A stretch of DNA of 12,330 nucleotides from an uncultured Clostridia bacterium (GCA_945835425.1 CAMAJC010000024.1:1-12330); one strand, 5' to 3'. Shown: positions 1 through 6,348, counted from the first letter of the stretch. Translations and numbers: made by a program. Notes: generated by a model not told the origin, from the letters alone.

Positions 1-19
1 CTCCCGCCTGCGGCGGGAG
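1..19. repeat. Dispersed palindrome, copy A
   Basis: Arms CTCCCGCC and GGCGGGAG flank a TGC loop. The central CCCGCC-TGC-GGCGGG core is identical to the cores at 520-534 and 8221-8235. It lies just downstream of the stop codon of the minus-strand PAS gene. The left flank is cut by the window edge, so the T/A-rich outer arms seen in other copies cannot be checked. Confidence 0.75.
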
Positions 20-41
20 AAAACACGCAGCCCAAAATTTC

Positions 42-380
42 TTACAGTTCCCAGTAGTCCTCGTGCCGCTCAAAATAGCCGATGACCCTGCCGTCCTCGT
101 CGCGGACCGGGGTGAAAAATTCCCGTTCCCGCTTGGAAAGGCTTACCGCCTCCAGCATTTCGTCCTCACCGGCGTCGGCTCTTGCGAGGAAAGCCTCGAT
201 TTTTTTGCAGCTCTCCGCATTGTGGCAATTAAAGATACTGTCGCCGATTTTGACCCGTCCGGCGTAGCGCTCTCTCGCGTCTTTGTTCATGTAGCGCACA
301 ATATGCTCCCGGTCGCAGAAAACCACCCGGTAAGGGTACGCATCCAGAATTGCCGATAAAAGTTTTACATTGATTTCCAT
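42..380 (-). CDS. Small single-domain PAS-like protein
   Basis: This encodes a 112-residue protein of one PAS-like sensory fold. Residues 12-30 (a YRVVFCDREHIVRYMN stretch) look like the first PAS strands, and the end, VRDEDGRVIGYFE at 92-104, is typical of the last PAS strands. A CHN...C motif (C52, H53, C58) resembles the CH-x-x-x-S segment of PAS domains linked to DUF438-type proteins. There is no kinase, cyclase or HTH domain, so any output must come from a partner. The ATG at 380 is chosen because GGAG sits 8 nt upstream; an upstream in-frame ATG at 440 lies inside a hairpin and lacks a ribosome site. It follows coaBC on the same strand after a 179-bp gap. The ligand is unknown; the PAS assignment is from sequence pattern only. 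Confidence 0.75.
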   Translation of the reverse strand: MEINVKLLSAILDAYPYRVVFCDREHIVRYMNKDARERYAGRVKIGDSIFNCHNAESCKKIEAFLARADAGEDEMLEAVSLSKREREFFTPVRDEDGRVIGYFERHEDYWEL

Positions 381-423
381 TTTATTCACTCCATTTCCGG
401 CGCGTTCATCCGCCCATTCAATC

Positions 424-442
424 GCATGGCGAACCGCCATGC
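424..442. other. Perfect 8-bp inverted repeat upstream of PAS gene
   Basis: GCATGGCG and CGCCATGC flank an AAC loop. The site lies about 45-60 nt upstream of the PAS gene ATG (minus strand). It could be an operator for a dimeric regulator or an RNA hairpin in the 5' leader. There is no T-run, so it is not a terminator. Confidence 0.5.
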
Positions 443-510
443 ACTGTCATGCTCCATTTTGGATATATGAAATCTTATACACACTTCTGCTTCCCAACAG
501 GCTATCTGCA

Positions 511-543
511 TATTTTTTTCCCGCCTGCGGCGGGAAAAAAATA
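511..543. repeat. Dispersed palindrome, copy B
   Basis: A perfect palindrome with 15-bp arms (left arm TATTTTTTTCCCGCC) and a TGC loop lies 16 nt downstream of the coaBC stop codon. The T-run is on the 5' side and the A-run on the 3' side on either strand, which is the reverse of an intrinsic terminator. It belongs to the same family as the elements near positions 1, 2051, 6173, 6500 and 8211. Confidence 0.8.
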
Positions 544-559
544 TTTGTCAGAAGTTGTT

Positions 560-1765
560 TCATTTTTCATTCTTCATTTCCATCAGTCTGTCCAGCAGCT
601 TGTCCGCCGCTTCTTCCTTGCTCATCAGCGGCAGTTCCTCCTCGCTGTCGGCCGTAATCAGGGTCAGGACATTGGTATCGCCCTGGAAACCGGCGCCTTT
701 GACCTTGACGTTGTTGGCGGCGATCATATCGACATGCTTTTTGGTGAGCTTTTTGCGGGAATTTTCCAGCATATTCTCCGTTTCCATCGAGAAGCCGCAG
801 AGCAGCTGCCCGGGCACACGGTGTTCGCCGAGATAGCCCAGAATGTCCTGTGTCCGGCGCAGCGGAATCGACATTTCCCCATCCGATTTTTTGATCTTCT
901 CATCGGCGACCGTCTCCGGCGTATAATCGGCGACCGCAGCGGCCTTGATGATAATATCCTGCTCTGCCGCGCGGGCTGTGACCTCCCGGTACATATCCGC
1001 TGCCGAAACGATGTGCACCGTCTCCACAAAAGGCGACGGCGTCAGGGCTGTTACACCACTGACCAGCGTTACCTCCGCACCACGCAGCATCGCGGCCTTG
1101 GCGATGGCATAGCCCATCTTGCCGGAAGAATGGTTGGTGATATAGCGCACCGGGTCGATGGCCTCCTGGGTCGCACCGGCAGTCACCAGAAGTTTAATCC
1201 CTGCCATGTCCTTTTCATGGGCCAGCTCCCGTTCGACATAAAGATAAAGCTCCTCCGGGTTCGGCATCTTGCCCATCCCGGCTCCGCCGCAGGCGAGATG
1301 GCCGACAATCGGGTCGATCTGGTGCCAGCCATGGCGGCGCAGCTTCTCCATATTTTCCTGCACAATCGAATTGGCGTACATCCGCTCGTTCATCGCAGGC
1401 GCAAAGTAGATCGGGCACTGACAGGCCAGAATCGTCGAGGTCAGCATATCGTCCGCAATGCCGTTTGCGCATTTGCCGATCACGTCCGCTGAAGCCGGTG
1501 CAATCAGCACCATATCCGCCTTTTTGGCCAGGGCGATATGGTGGATAACCGGCGGATCGCTCCGCTCAAAGGGGCTGGTCAGGCACCGGTTGCCGGTCAG
1601 CGCCTCAAAAGGCACCGGCGGGATGATGTTTTTTGCGTTTTCGGTCAGCAGGACATGAACGTCCGCGCCCTTCTGCACCAATATACTCACAAGATTGGGC
1701 ATCTTATATGCCGCAATACCGCCGGTCACACCGACGAGAATCGTTTTTCCCTTTAAATCTGCCAT
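560..1765 (-). CDS. coaBC: Bifunctional phosphopantothenoylcysteine decarboxylase / phosphopantothenate-cysteine ligase
   Basis: CoaBC makes 4'-phosphopantetheine for coenzyme A: the CoaB half ligates cysteine to 4'-phosphopantothenate using CTP, and the FMN-dependent CoaC half decarboxylates the product. The protein has 401 residues, a usual length. The CoaC domain (about 1-185) shows VGVTGGIAAYK at 11-21, the active-site His in HHIALA (75-80), PAMNERMY at 123-130 and the catalytic Cys159 in ACGGAGMGKM. The CoaB domain (about 188-401) starts with LLVTAGATQE, has ITNHSSGKMG (209-218, catalytic Asn211), KAAAVADYTP (274-283) and Lys290 in the EKIKK segment. AAGGA lies 9 nt upstream of the ATG. 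It is the last-but-one gene of the minus block and starts 23 nt after a small membrane-protein gene. Nothing is missing. Confidence 0.97.
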   Translation of the reverse strand: MADLKGKTILVGVTGGIAAYKMPNLVSILVQKGADVHVLLTENAKNIIPPVPFEALTGNRCLTSPFERSDPPVIHHIALAKKADMVLIAPASADVIGKCANGIADDMLTSTILACQCPIYFAPAMNERMYANSIVQENMEKLRRHGWHQIDPIVGHLACGGAGMGKMPNPEELYLYVERELAHEKDMAGIKLLVTAGATQEAIDPVRYITNHSSGKMGYAIAKAAMLRGAEVTLVSGVTALTPSPFVETVHIVSAADMYREVTARAAEQDIIIKAAAVADYTPETVADEKIKKSDGEMSIPLRRTQDILGYLGEHRVPGQLLCGFSMETENMLENSRKKLTKKHVDMIAANNVKVKGAGFQGDTNVLTLITADSEEELPLMSKEEAADKLLDRLMEMKNEK

Positions 1766-1788
1766 TTTCTTTCATCCTTTCATCCGCT

Positions 1789-2007
1789 TTATCTGCTCGT
1801 CACAACCGCAAAACTCCACAGCGGTTCCTGTATCACGCCGGTCTGTATCAAAAGCGACAGAACCATACCGGCCAGAATCAGCAAAAACCCGATCACGGTC
1901 AGCACCGCGCAGACTTTTCTCCATCTCTTTCTGATGAAACAGGCGCCTATCAATAAGAGTGCGCCGAAAATCATCCCGATAACCGTATAAAACTGATACA
2001 AGCCCAT
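1789..2007 (-). CDS. Small two-TM membrane protein, function unknown
   Basis: A 72-residue hydrophobic protein. Two membrane segments are evident, roughly residues 5-24 and 33-54, separated by a short basic turn RKRWRK (26-31), which predicts both termini outside the cytoplasm by the positive-inside rule. A GGAGGAG ribosome site lies 4 nt upstream of the ATG. The stop is 23 nt before coaBC, so the two are probably translated from one mRNA. I do not recognise a named family. A longer ORF in another frame over the same bases lacks comparable start signals and membrane pattern and is taken as a shadow. Confidence 0.75.
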   Translation of the reverse strand: MGLYQFYTVIGMIFGALLLIGACFIRKRWRKVCAVLTVIGFLLILAGMVLSLLIQTGVIQEPLWSFAVVTSR

Positions 2008-2050
2008 TTTCTCCTCCAGATTGTATTATGGAAGCATATTGATGTGTGGT

Positions 2051-2074
2051 TTTTCCCGCCTGAGACAGGGAAAA
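2051..2074. repeat. Dispersed palindrome, copy C (degenerate)
   Basis: TTTTCCC at 2051-2057 and GGGAAAA at 2068-2074 flank a 10-nt interior that begins GCCTG, as in the good copies, but is no longer paired. It lies 20 nt downstream of the Imm-5-like gene stop and within the 87-bp gap before the small two-TM gene. Confidence 0.55.
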
Positions 2075-2094
2075 GCTATTAAACCAGCGGTATC

Positions 2095-2634
2095 TTAACA
2101 GTTCCAATCGACCTTCACCGGGTTCGGCTCGTTTTCGACTGCCGCATCCTGCAAGGACGCAAGGATTGCCGCCAGTTCCTTTTCCGCCAGCGCGTCATAG
2201 ATTTCCGGACGCTCCTCTGTTCCGGCCTGATCATACGCGGCGGCGGCAGCGCCATAAAAAGTAAAACCAAGCGCATTGGTCGGGGTCTGCATGACGGCGC
2301 AGGCTGTCGCGACCGCGCGGGCAGCAGCCTGTACAGCGGGTGAAACGCCTGTACTTTTTGCAAGGCTGCTGGCGGTCTCTCTTGCTGCTTTGACAAGCGG
2401 TTTGAGCTTTGTCAGTTTGATCTCTCCGGCAGCGCATTTCTTACAGGCCGCAATCGTCTCCCGCAGGCCATCCTCTTCCGGAAACGCCTTTTCATAAACC
2501 GGCAGATAGTGCGTTTCCGTATAATCCGCCGCCCATTTTGCCAGCGTCTCCCTGCTCTGGGTCTCGATCAGCCGCATCAGGGCGGCGACCGACGGGTCAT
2601 CGAGACTACCCAGCATTTTCCTCAGCTTTGCCAT
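2095..2634 (-). CDS. Imm-5-like (putative immunity) protein
   Basis: A 179-residue, Ala-rich, mainly helical cytoplasmic protein. It matches the pattern of the 'putative immunity protein' / Imm-5-like family: an LAKWAADYTE helix near residue 33, then VYEKAFPEEDGLRETIAA, a short acidic-to-basic AAGEIKL segment near 70, and an Ala-rich core with AARAVATACAV and TNALGFTFYGAAAAAY. In that family the role as antitoxin for a polymorphic toxin is itself a prediction. No toxin gene is present nearby, so the protein may be an orphan or have a housekeeping job. The ATG at 2634 is preferred over the GTG at 2640 because AGGAGG is 8 nt from the ATG but only 2 nt from the GTG. It begins 15 nt after acpS ends, in the same operon. 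Family recall is from memory of the pattern. Confidence 0.75.
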   Translation of the reverse strand: MAKLRKMLGSLDDPSVAALMRLIETQSRETLAKWAADYTETHYLPVYEKAFPEEDGLRETIAACKKCAAGEIKLTKLKPLVKAARETASSLAKSTGVSPAVQAAARAVATACAVMQTPTNALGFTFYGAAAAAYDQAGTEERPEIYDALAEKELAAILASLQDAAVENEPNPVKVDWNC

Positions 2635-2642
2635 CCGCACAG

Positions 2643-2648
2643 CCTCCT
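2643..2648 (-). promoter_or_regulatory. Ribosome binding site deciding the Imm-5-like start
   Basis: AGGAGG on the minus strand sits directly after the acpS stop codon. Its spacing of 8 nt to the ATG at 2634, against 2 nt to the in-frame GTG at 2640, selects the ATG. Confidence 0.7.
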
Positions 2649-2649
2649 T

Positions 2650-3018
2650 TTATTTCCCGTCCGTCGCCACGACAAATGCCGCTGCTATGGTGTCCGTATG
2701 GGTCAGGGAGAGAGAAAAGGTCAGTCCCCGTCCCTCGACGATCTCCTTTGCCGCGCCGGTGAAAACAAAATAAGGTGCGCCGAGGGCGTCATGCTCCACC
2801 GACACCTCGCACAGCTTGAATCCCCGCACACCTGTCCCCAGCGCCTTGGAAAAAGCCTCCTTGGCGGCGAAGCAGGCCGCCATGGACGGAACCGGATTTT
2901 TCTGCGCGTCAAAATATTCCCGCTCTACTGCAGAAAAAACCCTCGCTGTAAAACGAGGGTTTTTGATACTTTCCGCTATGCGATTAATCTCCGTTAGGTC
3001 TATTCCCGTATATAGCAT
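2650..3018 (-). CDS. acpS: Holo-[acyl-carrier-protein] synthase
   Basis: AcpS moves 4'-phosphopantetheine from coenzyme A onto the conserved Ser of acyl carrier protein. The 122-residue length is normal. Visible motifs are GIDLTEINRI at 5-14 (Mg-binding Asp7), FAAKEAFSKALGTG at 50-63 (metal-binding Glu54) and the C-terminal SLSLTHTDTIAAAFVV at 102-117. The start is tight because the GID motif begins at residue 5: ATG at 3018 or GTG at 3024. The reading frame overlaps the end of the upstream membrane-protein gene by 35 bp and its ribosome site is poor (GGTGG very close to the ATG), which suggests translational coupling. Sharing an operon with coaBC links CoA synthesis to CoA use. The first part of the gene contains a terminator-like hairpin (2935-2964). 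Confidence 0.96.
   Translation of the reverse strand: MLYTGIDLTEINRIAESIKNPRFTARVFSAVEREYFDAQKNPVPSMAACFAAKEAFSKALGTGVRGFKLCEVSVEHDALGAPYFVFTGAAKEIVEGRGLTFSLSLTHTDTIAAAFVVATDGK
2935..2964. terminator. Terminator-like hairpin inside acpS
   Basis: Arms AAAAACCCTCG (2935-2945) and CGAGGGTTTTT (2954-2964) form an 11-bp perfect inverted repeat with an 8-nt loop. On both strands the GC stem is followed by a T-run, so it has the polarity of a bidirectional intrinsic terminator. It lies within codons of about residues 19-28 of acpS. Whether it works is unknown; translating ribosomes would be expected to block it. Confidence 0.5.
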
Positions 3019-3529
3019 TGCCACCAGCCTGTTTCGGAATGTAGATTTTCAGATTTTCCAGCACATGATCATTGGGCGTGAACACCAAAAGGATGTGGCC
3101 CATGGTCTGATGATTCAGGACTGCGTAGTAGCAGCCGGGGTCAGACGGAGAGGTGCAGACATAAACACGGTTGGAATAATTTTCGTTTGCGTGCTCCGCC
3201 TCTTTGAAGGGGCCGAATTTTTCAAAGGTGCGGGCGTTGACCGTCAGCATCCGTTTTCTTCTGCGCCGGGCGATGATCTTATCGATATCCATCTCGCCGT
3301 TGGTGACGATATATTCATATTCGACGTTCATATTGGTAATCAGAAGATAGCCGCCGTACAGGCTGCCGAACGCCAGCAGGGTCGTAATCATCGAAAAGCT
3401 CCGCACGACGCCGCCCAGCAGCATAAAAACAACAAACAAAGCCAATGCCGCCATGACAATCAGTGCCCGCAGAGCCAGCTCTTTTCCGCCATTTTTCTTC
3501 TTTACGATATACTCGCAATAAGTATCCAT
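2984..3529 (-). CDS. Two-TM membrane protein, DUF6106-like
   Basis: A 181-residue protein with two membrane segments near the N-terminus (about 21-40 and 46-65), then a cytoplasmic domain of about 115 residues. That domain opens with VEYEYIVTNGEMDIDKIIARRRRKR, a pattern I associate with clostridial DUF6106 proteins and with bacterial-PH-like 'hairpin plus strand' membrane proteins. The C-terminal part (LLVFTPNDHVLENLKIYIP) fits a small beta-rich domain ending in an amphipathic helix. The ATG at 3529 is chosen over an upstream ATG at 3574 because AAAGG lies 10 nt upstream and the family-like MDTYCEYIVKK start follows. It is the first gene of the block and overlaps acpS by 35 bp. Function is unknown; the family name is remembered, not checked. 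Confidence 0.7.
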   Translation of the reverse strand: MDTYCEYIVKKKNGGKELALRALIVMAALALFVVFMLLGGVVRSFSMITTLLAFGSLYGGYLLITNMNVEYEYIVTNGEMDIDKIIARRRRKRMLTVNARTFEKFGPFKEAEHANENYSNRVYVCTSPSDPGCYYAVLNHQTMGHILLVFTPNDHVLENLKIYIPKQAGGNAIYGNRPNGD

Positions 3530-3585
3530 TTTTACCAGACCTTTCTCAGGGGCAAGGGGAAATGTGCCCCGCATATACTTTATTT

Positions 3586-3614
3586 ATAGTACCATATTTT
3601 TGCCAAAAGCGCAA
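3586..3614 (-). promoter_or_regulatory. Candidate sigma-A promoter for the DUF6106-acpS-coaBC block
   Basis: On the minus strand, -35 TTGCGC (3609-3614), a 17-bp spacer and -10 TACTAT (3586-3591) preceded by TGG, which makes an extended -10. The predicted start is about 50 nt before the first ATG. The -35 is weak (3 of 6). Confidence 0.45.
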
Positions 3615-3723
3615 GGCGGCCGCAGTTTTTTTCATGATATCTTTACATATATCCGCCGGTCGGATTTTTTATCTTCCGGGAATTTTTTCCGCCCATCTGC
3701 ATAATTCTGCCCGGATATCCCAC

Positions 3724-3751
3724 ACTGTCAGTGTCAGAAAAAACTGACAGT
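3724..3751. promoter_or_regulatory. Inverted repeat overlapping the spoVG promoter
   Basis: ACTGTCAG (3724-3731) and CTGACAGT (3744-3751) are exact inverted copies whose centres are 20 bp apart, about two helical turns. A partial third copy, GTGTCAG, lies at 3731-3737. The repeat covers the place where a -35 box would be, next to an extended -10, so an operator for a dimeric regulator is the simplest reading. An RNA hairpin is less likely because it probably lies upstream of the transcription start. Confidence 0.5.
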
Positions 3752-3753
3752 TC

Positions 3754-3762
3754 TGCTATAAA
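3754..3762 (+). promoter_or_regulatory. Candidate extended -10 promoter of spoVG
   Basis: TGC directly followed by TATAAA, with no recognisable -35. The predicted start is near 3769, about 29 nt before the ATG. I searched for the sigma-H-type pattern known for Bacillus spoVG and found only a poorly spaced GGGA/TAAT pair at 3678-3705, which I do not call. Confidence 0.4.
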
Positions 3763-3797
3763 CCACCGGCAAGTGAATCAGAAAGGACGGATTATCC

Positions 3798-4172
3798 ATG
3801 CAGATCACCGATATCAAAGTAAGAAAACTGATGCAGGAAGGGAGGCTGCGCGCGGTCGTCTCGGTGACGATCGGCGACGAGCTGGCCATCCACGATATCA
3901 AGGTCATTGAAGGCCCGCAGCGGCTGTTCGTCGCAATGCCTTCCCGGAGAGAAGCAGGCGGCGTCTTCCGCGACATCGCCCACCCCATCTCCGCTGCCGC
4001 ACGCAGGCAGCTGGAAGACGCGGTGCTCGCCGCTTACCGCCGGGAAAAGCTCCAGGCCGACGCCCTCCAGCAGATTCCCTACGGCGACTACTGGGACAGC
4101 CATTTTACGCCGCAGACTCCTTCTGCCGCGCCTGCTGCCATCGCGACAGCACCGGCCGCCGTGCATGGATAA
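3798..4172 (+). CDS. spoVG: SpoVG-family nucleic-acid-binding regulator
   Basis: SpoVG proteins are small cytoplasmic DNA/RNA-binding regulators, first found through sporulation septum defects in Bacillus and also present in non-sporulating Firmicutes. The first 86 or so residues match closely: MQITDIKVRKL, GRLRAVVSVTI, IHDIKVIEG, LFVAMPSRR, FRDIAHPIS and the C-terminal helix RRQLEDAVLAAY. The remaining tail to residue 124 is Pro/Ala-rich (near residues 105-122) and probably disordered; the Bacillus protein has a shorter tail. AAAGGA lies 10 nt upstream of the ATG. It is a single-gene unit with its own promoter and terminator, divergent from the acpS-coaBC block. Presence of SpoVG does not prove sporulation here. 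Confidence 0.95.
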   Translation: MQITDIKVRKLMQEGRLRAVVSVTIGDELAIHDIKVIEGPQRLFVAMPSRREAGGVFRDIAHPISAAARRQLEDAVLAAYRREKLQADALQQIPYGDYWDSHFTPQTPSAAPAAIATAPAAVHG

Positions 4173-4183
4173 AACAAAAAAAC

Positions 4184-4211
4184 AAGACCCGCAGGCTTTT
4201 CTGCGGGTCTT
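4184..4211. terminator. Bidirectional terminator between spoVG and the P-loop gene
   Basis: AAGACCCGCAG (4184-4194), a 6-nt loop GCTTTT and CTGCGGGTCTT (4201-4211). On the plus strand it is followed by ATTTTC after spoVG. On the minus strand it is followed by a long T-rich tract after the P-loop gene, which stops 19 nt away. Confidence 0.9.
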
Positions 4212-4230
4212 ATTTTCGTCATAAGATTGA

Positions 4231-4641
4231 TTACAGGATGTAGGGAACCAGGGAAGCGGGAAGCTCTTCTTTGTCCGCGGAAATCGTCAGGACGACGGTG
4301 ACTTCTCTGCTGGCGATGGAAGAGGACAGCTTTGCCAGGAAAGCTGCCAGCTTGTTCAGGTCCTTGCCGCCGATCTTCAGGGTAGAGTCGATGAACAGAT
4401 CGGTGATATCAAAGTTACCGGACAGAACGCCGGCTACATAACCGTAAAATTCATCATAACCTTCGATGCTGTCCTTGCAGGTCTCCATCAGTCTGACAGA
4501 GGAAGGGATGTCGAAAGTCAGCTTGGGCTCTTTCTCGATGCAGACAACATTACCGCTGGAAGAATTCGCAGCTTTGGTAACCATATCTACCAAGAGTTTC
4601 GTTTTACCGGATCCTTTTTTTCCGACGATAAGTTTAATCAT
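4231..4641 (-). CDS. Small P-loop ATP-binding protein, function unknown
   Basis: A 136-residue protein consisting of little more than one nucleotide-binding core. Walker A is GKKGSGKT at 7-14, right after a short strand MIKLIV. A plausible Walker B strand is DLFIDS at 81-86, and a late strand VTVVLTISAD at 114-123 could be the sensor strand. It is much shorter than AAA+ or PilT-type motors, though relatives are sometimes labelled 'PilT/twitching motility' only because of the P-loop. The ATG at 4641 is chosen because GGAGG lies 8 nt upstream and the Walker A strand follows at once. It lies 111 bp downstream of pgi on the same strand and ends at a shared terminator. The substrate is unknown. 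Confidence 0.8.
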   Translation of the reverse strand: MIKLIVGKKGSGKTKLLVDMVTKAANSSSGNVVCIEKEPKLTFDIPSSVRLMETCKDSIEGYDEFYGYVAGVLSGNFDITDLFIDSTLKIGGKDLNKLAAFLAKLSSSIASREVTVVLTISADKEELPASLVPYIL

Positions 4642-4691
4642 AAGTGGTACCTCCATTTTTCCGAAACAGAAGGCCTGTTTCATTTATTTAG

Positions 4692-4711
4692 GCAGGGAGT
4701 CTCCTCCCTGC
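4692..4711. other. Hairpin between pgi and the P-loop gene
   Basis: GCAGGGAG and CTCCCTGC flank a 4-nt loop; ATTTA/TAAAT extends the stem beyond one mismatch. On the minus strand no U-run follows, so it is not a clear terminator. It may reduce read-through from pgi or protect the 3' end of its mRNA. Confidence 0.5.
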
Positions 4712-4752
4712 TTAAATCTTCTTACAGTTGAAAATCCTGATGGGAGCTTTCC

Positions 4753-6090
4753 TTATTTGCCCATCTTTGCTCTGAGCTGCGCGCCTCTCTCTTCATAGCC
4801 GGGCTTGCCGAGGAGTGCGAACATGTTCTTCTTGTAGCTCTCAACGCCGGGCTGGTCGAAGGGGTTGATACCCATCATATAGCCCTCAACAGCGCAGGCT
4901 TTCTCGAAGAAGTAGATCATATAGCCGATCTCGAACTCGTTGATCGTGGGCATTTCCAGAACGGCACAGGGGACGCCGCCCTCGGAATGTGCCAGCAGGG
5001 TCGCCTGCATGACGGTCTCATTGACGATGCTCATATTCTGGTCGGAGAGGAAGTTCAGACCGTCCATATCGGCAGGATCGTTTTCGATGAAGAAATCCTG
5101 TTTGGGCTTCTTGATGTCGACAAAGGTCTCGAACAGCAGCTTGGAGCCGTCCTGAATGATCTGGCCCAGAGAATGCAGGTCGGTGGAGAAGGTGACGGAA
5201 GCGGGGAACAGGCCCTTGCCGTCCTTGCCCTGGCTCTCGCCGTAGAGCTGTTTATACCACTCTGCCATCATGGCAAAGCAGGGGTCAAAGGAAACCATCA
5301 GCTCCATCGATTTGCCTTTCTGCTTCATGGCAAAACGGGTAGCTGCATAGCGGTAAGCGTCATTGGTCTCGATGGAGGGATCCATCAGAGCGTTCTGGGC
5401 GGCTCTTGCGCCTTCCATCAGCTTATCGATATCGATACCGGCGACTGCGATCGGCAGCAGGCCGACTGCGGTCAGAACGGAGTAACGTCCGCCGACGTCG
5501 TCCGGAACGACGAAGGTCTCATAGCCCATCTCGTCGGACAGCTCTTTCAGCTTGCCCTTGGCACGGTCGGTGGTCGCGTAGATGCGGTCTTTCGCGCCTT
5601 CGCCGTATTTGTCCTCAAGGAGCTTCTTGAAAACGCGGAAAGCGAGCGCGGTCTCGGTGGTGGTACCGGACTTGGAGATAACGTTGACAGCGATATCCTT
5701 GCCTTCGCACAGGGAAATGATCTCCTGCAGGTAAGAGGGGCTTACGCTGTTGCCGGCAAAGTAAATCTGCGGCGTATCCTTGGCGAGGTTGTTGTACATC
5801 TGGGACTTTAAAACTTCGATGACAGCGCGGGCGCCGAGGTAAGAACCGCCGATACCCAGGACGACCAGGACGTCAGCCTGTTCCTGAATCTTCTTGGCAG
5901 CCTTTTTGATGCGGGCAAATTCCTCTTTGTCGTAATCGGTGGGCAGGTTGACCCAGCCCAGGAAATCGCTGCCCATACCGGTGCCGGCATGGAGCATTTC
6001 ATGAGAAGTTTTGATGAAAGGAGCCAGTGCGCTGATTTCATGATCAGCCATAAAGCCTTCCATATAGGAAGTGTTAAGCGTTAACGCCAT
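4753..6090 (-). CDS. pgi: Glucose-6-phosphate isomerase
   Basis: Pgi interconverts glucose 6-phosphate and fructose 6-phosphate in glycolysis and gluconeogenesis, in the cytoplasm. The protein has 445 residues, like the short Bacillus-type enzymes. Motifs in order are VLGIGGSYLGARA (77-89), the sugar-phosphate-binding SKSGTTTET (139-147), DDVGGRYSVLTAVGLLP (197-213, first family signature) and NPFDQPGVESYKK near residue 410 (second signature). The YGESQGKDGKG loop is also present. The ATG at 6090 is chosen because AGGGGG lies 9 nt upstream; an ORF extension of 38 codons to 6204 runs through a palindrome and has no ribosome site. It has a well-formed promoter about 230 nt upstream and is followed by the small P-loop gene. 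Confidence 0.97.
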   Translation of the reverse strand: MALTLNTSYMEGFMADHEISALAPFIKTSHEMLHAGTGMGSDFLGWVNLPTDYDKEEFARIKKAAKKIQEQADVLVVLGIGGSYLGARAVIEVLKSQMYNNLAKDTPQIYFAGNSVSPSYLQEIISLCEGKDIAVNVISKSGTTTETALAFRVFKKLLEDKYGEGAKDRIYATTDRAKGKLKELSDEMGYETFVVPDDVGGRYSVLTAVGLLPIAVAGIDIDKLMEGARAAQNALMDPSIETNDAYRYAATRFAMKQKGKSMELMVSFDPCFAMMAEWYKQLYGESQGKDGKGLFPASVTFSTDLHSLGQIIQDGSKLLFETFVDIKKPKQDFFIENDPADMDGLNFLSDQNMSIVNETVMQATLLAHSEGGVPCAVLEMPTINEFEIGYMIYFFEKACAVEGYMMGINPFDQPGVESYKKNMFALLGKPGYEERGAQLRAKMGK

Positions 6091-6172
6091 TGGCGTATTC
6101 CCCCTGTTCATATAATATAAAGGAAGTTCTGATTTTTTCGGCTTTCTCTTGTGCAGAGGCGTATTCGTGCGG

Positions 6173-6197
6173 TTTTCCCCGCTTCCGGCAGGGAAAA
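6173..6197. repeat. Dispersed palindrome, copy D
   Basis: TTTTCCCCGC and GCAGGGAAAA can form a 10-bp stem with one G-T pair. It falls inside the predicted 5' leader of pgi mRNA, about 83 nt before the ATG, rather than after a gene as most other copies do. Confidence 0.6.
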
Positions 6198-6319
6198 CAT
6201 TCAATCAGAGCTTCCTGAAATCCCGTCTGCATAACAGATACAGCATTTTTGCTGCGCAGTGCCGGGCGGGTAAAGAAAAACACAAAATTCTTACGCAAAG
6301 CAGATGTTTGTGCAATCTT

Positions 6320-6348
6320 ATTGTACTACATGAAACGGGGATATTCAA
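6320..6348 (-). promoter_or_regulatory. Sigma-A promoter of pgi
   Basis: On the minus strand, -35 TTGAAT (6343-6348), a 17-bp spacer and -10 TACAAT (6320-6325). The predicted start near 6313 gives a leader of about 220 nt containing palindrome D. Confidence 0.65.

Noticed and set aside
511..543. Reading the CCCGCC...GGCGGG palindrome as an intrinsic terminator
   Set aside because: On either strand the T-run precedes the stem and the A-run follows it, the wrong order for a U-tract terminator.
449..1492. 347-codon plus-strand ORF antisense to coaBC
   Set aside because: It lies opposite a fully motif-supported coaBC gene, has no ribosome site and no recognisable domain; long antisense frames are common in GC-rich codon-biased genes.
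1772..2107. 111-codon minus-strand ORF overlapping the small two-TM gene
   Set aside because: The overlapping 72-codon frame has GGAGGAG at the right distance and a clean two-TM pattern; this frame has neither.
4987..5811. 274-codon plus-strand ORF antisense to pgi
   Set aside because: It is opposite clear Pgi signatures and has no supporting ribosome site.
6074..6298. 74-codon minus-strand ORF in the pgi leader
   Set aside because: No ribosome site, passes through a palindrome and overlaps the pgi start; no recognisable pattern.
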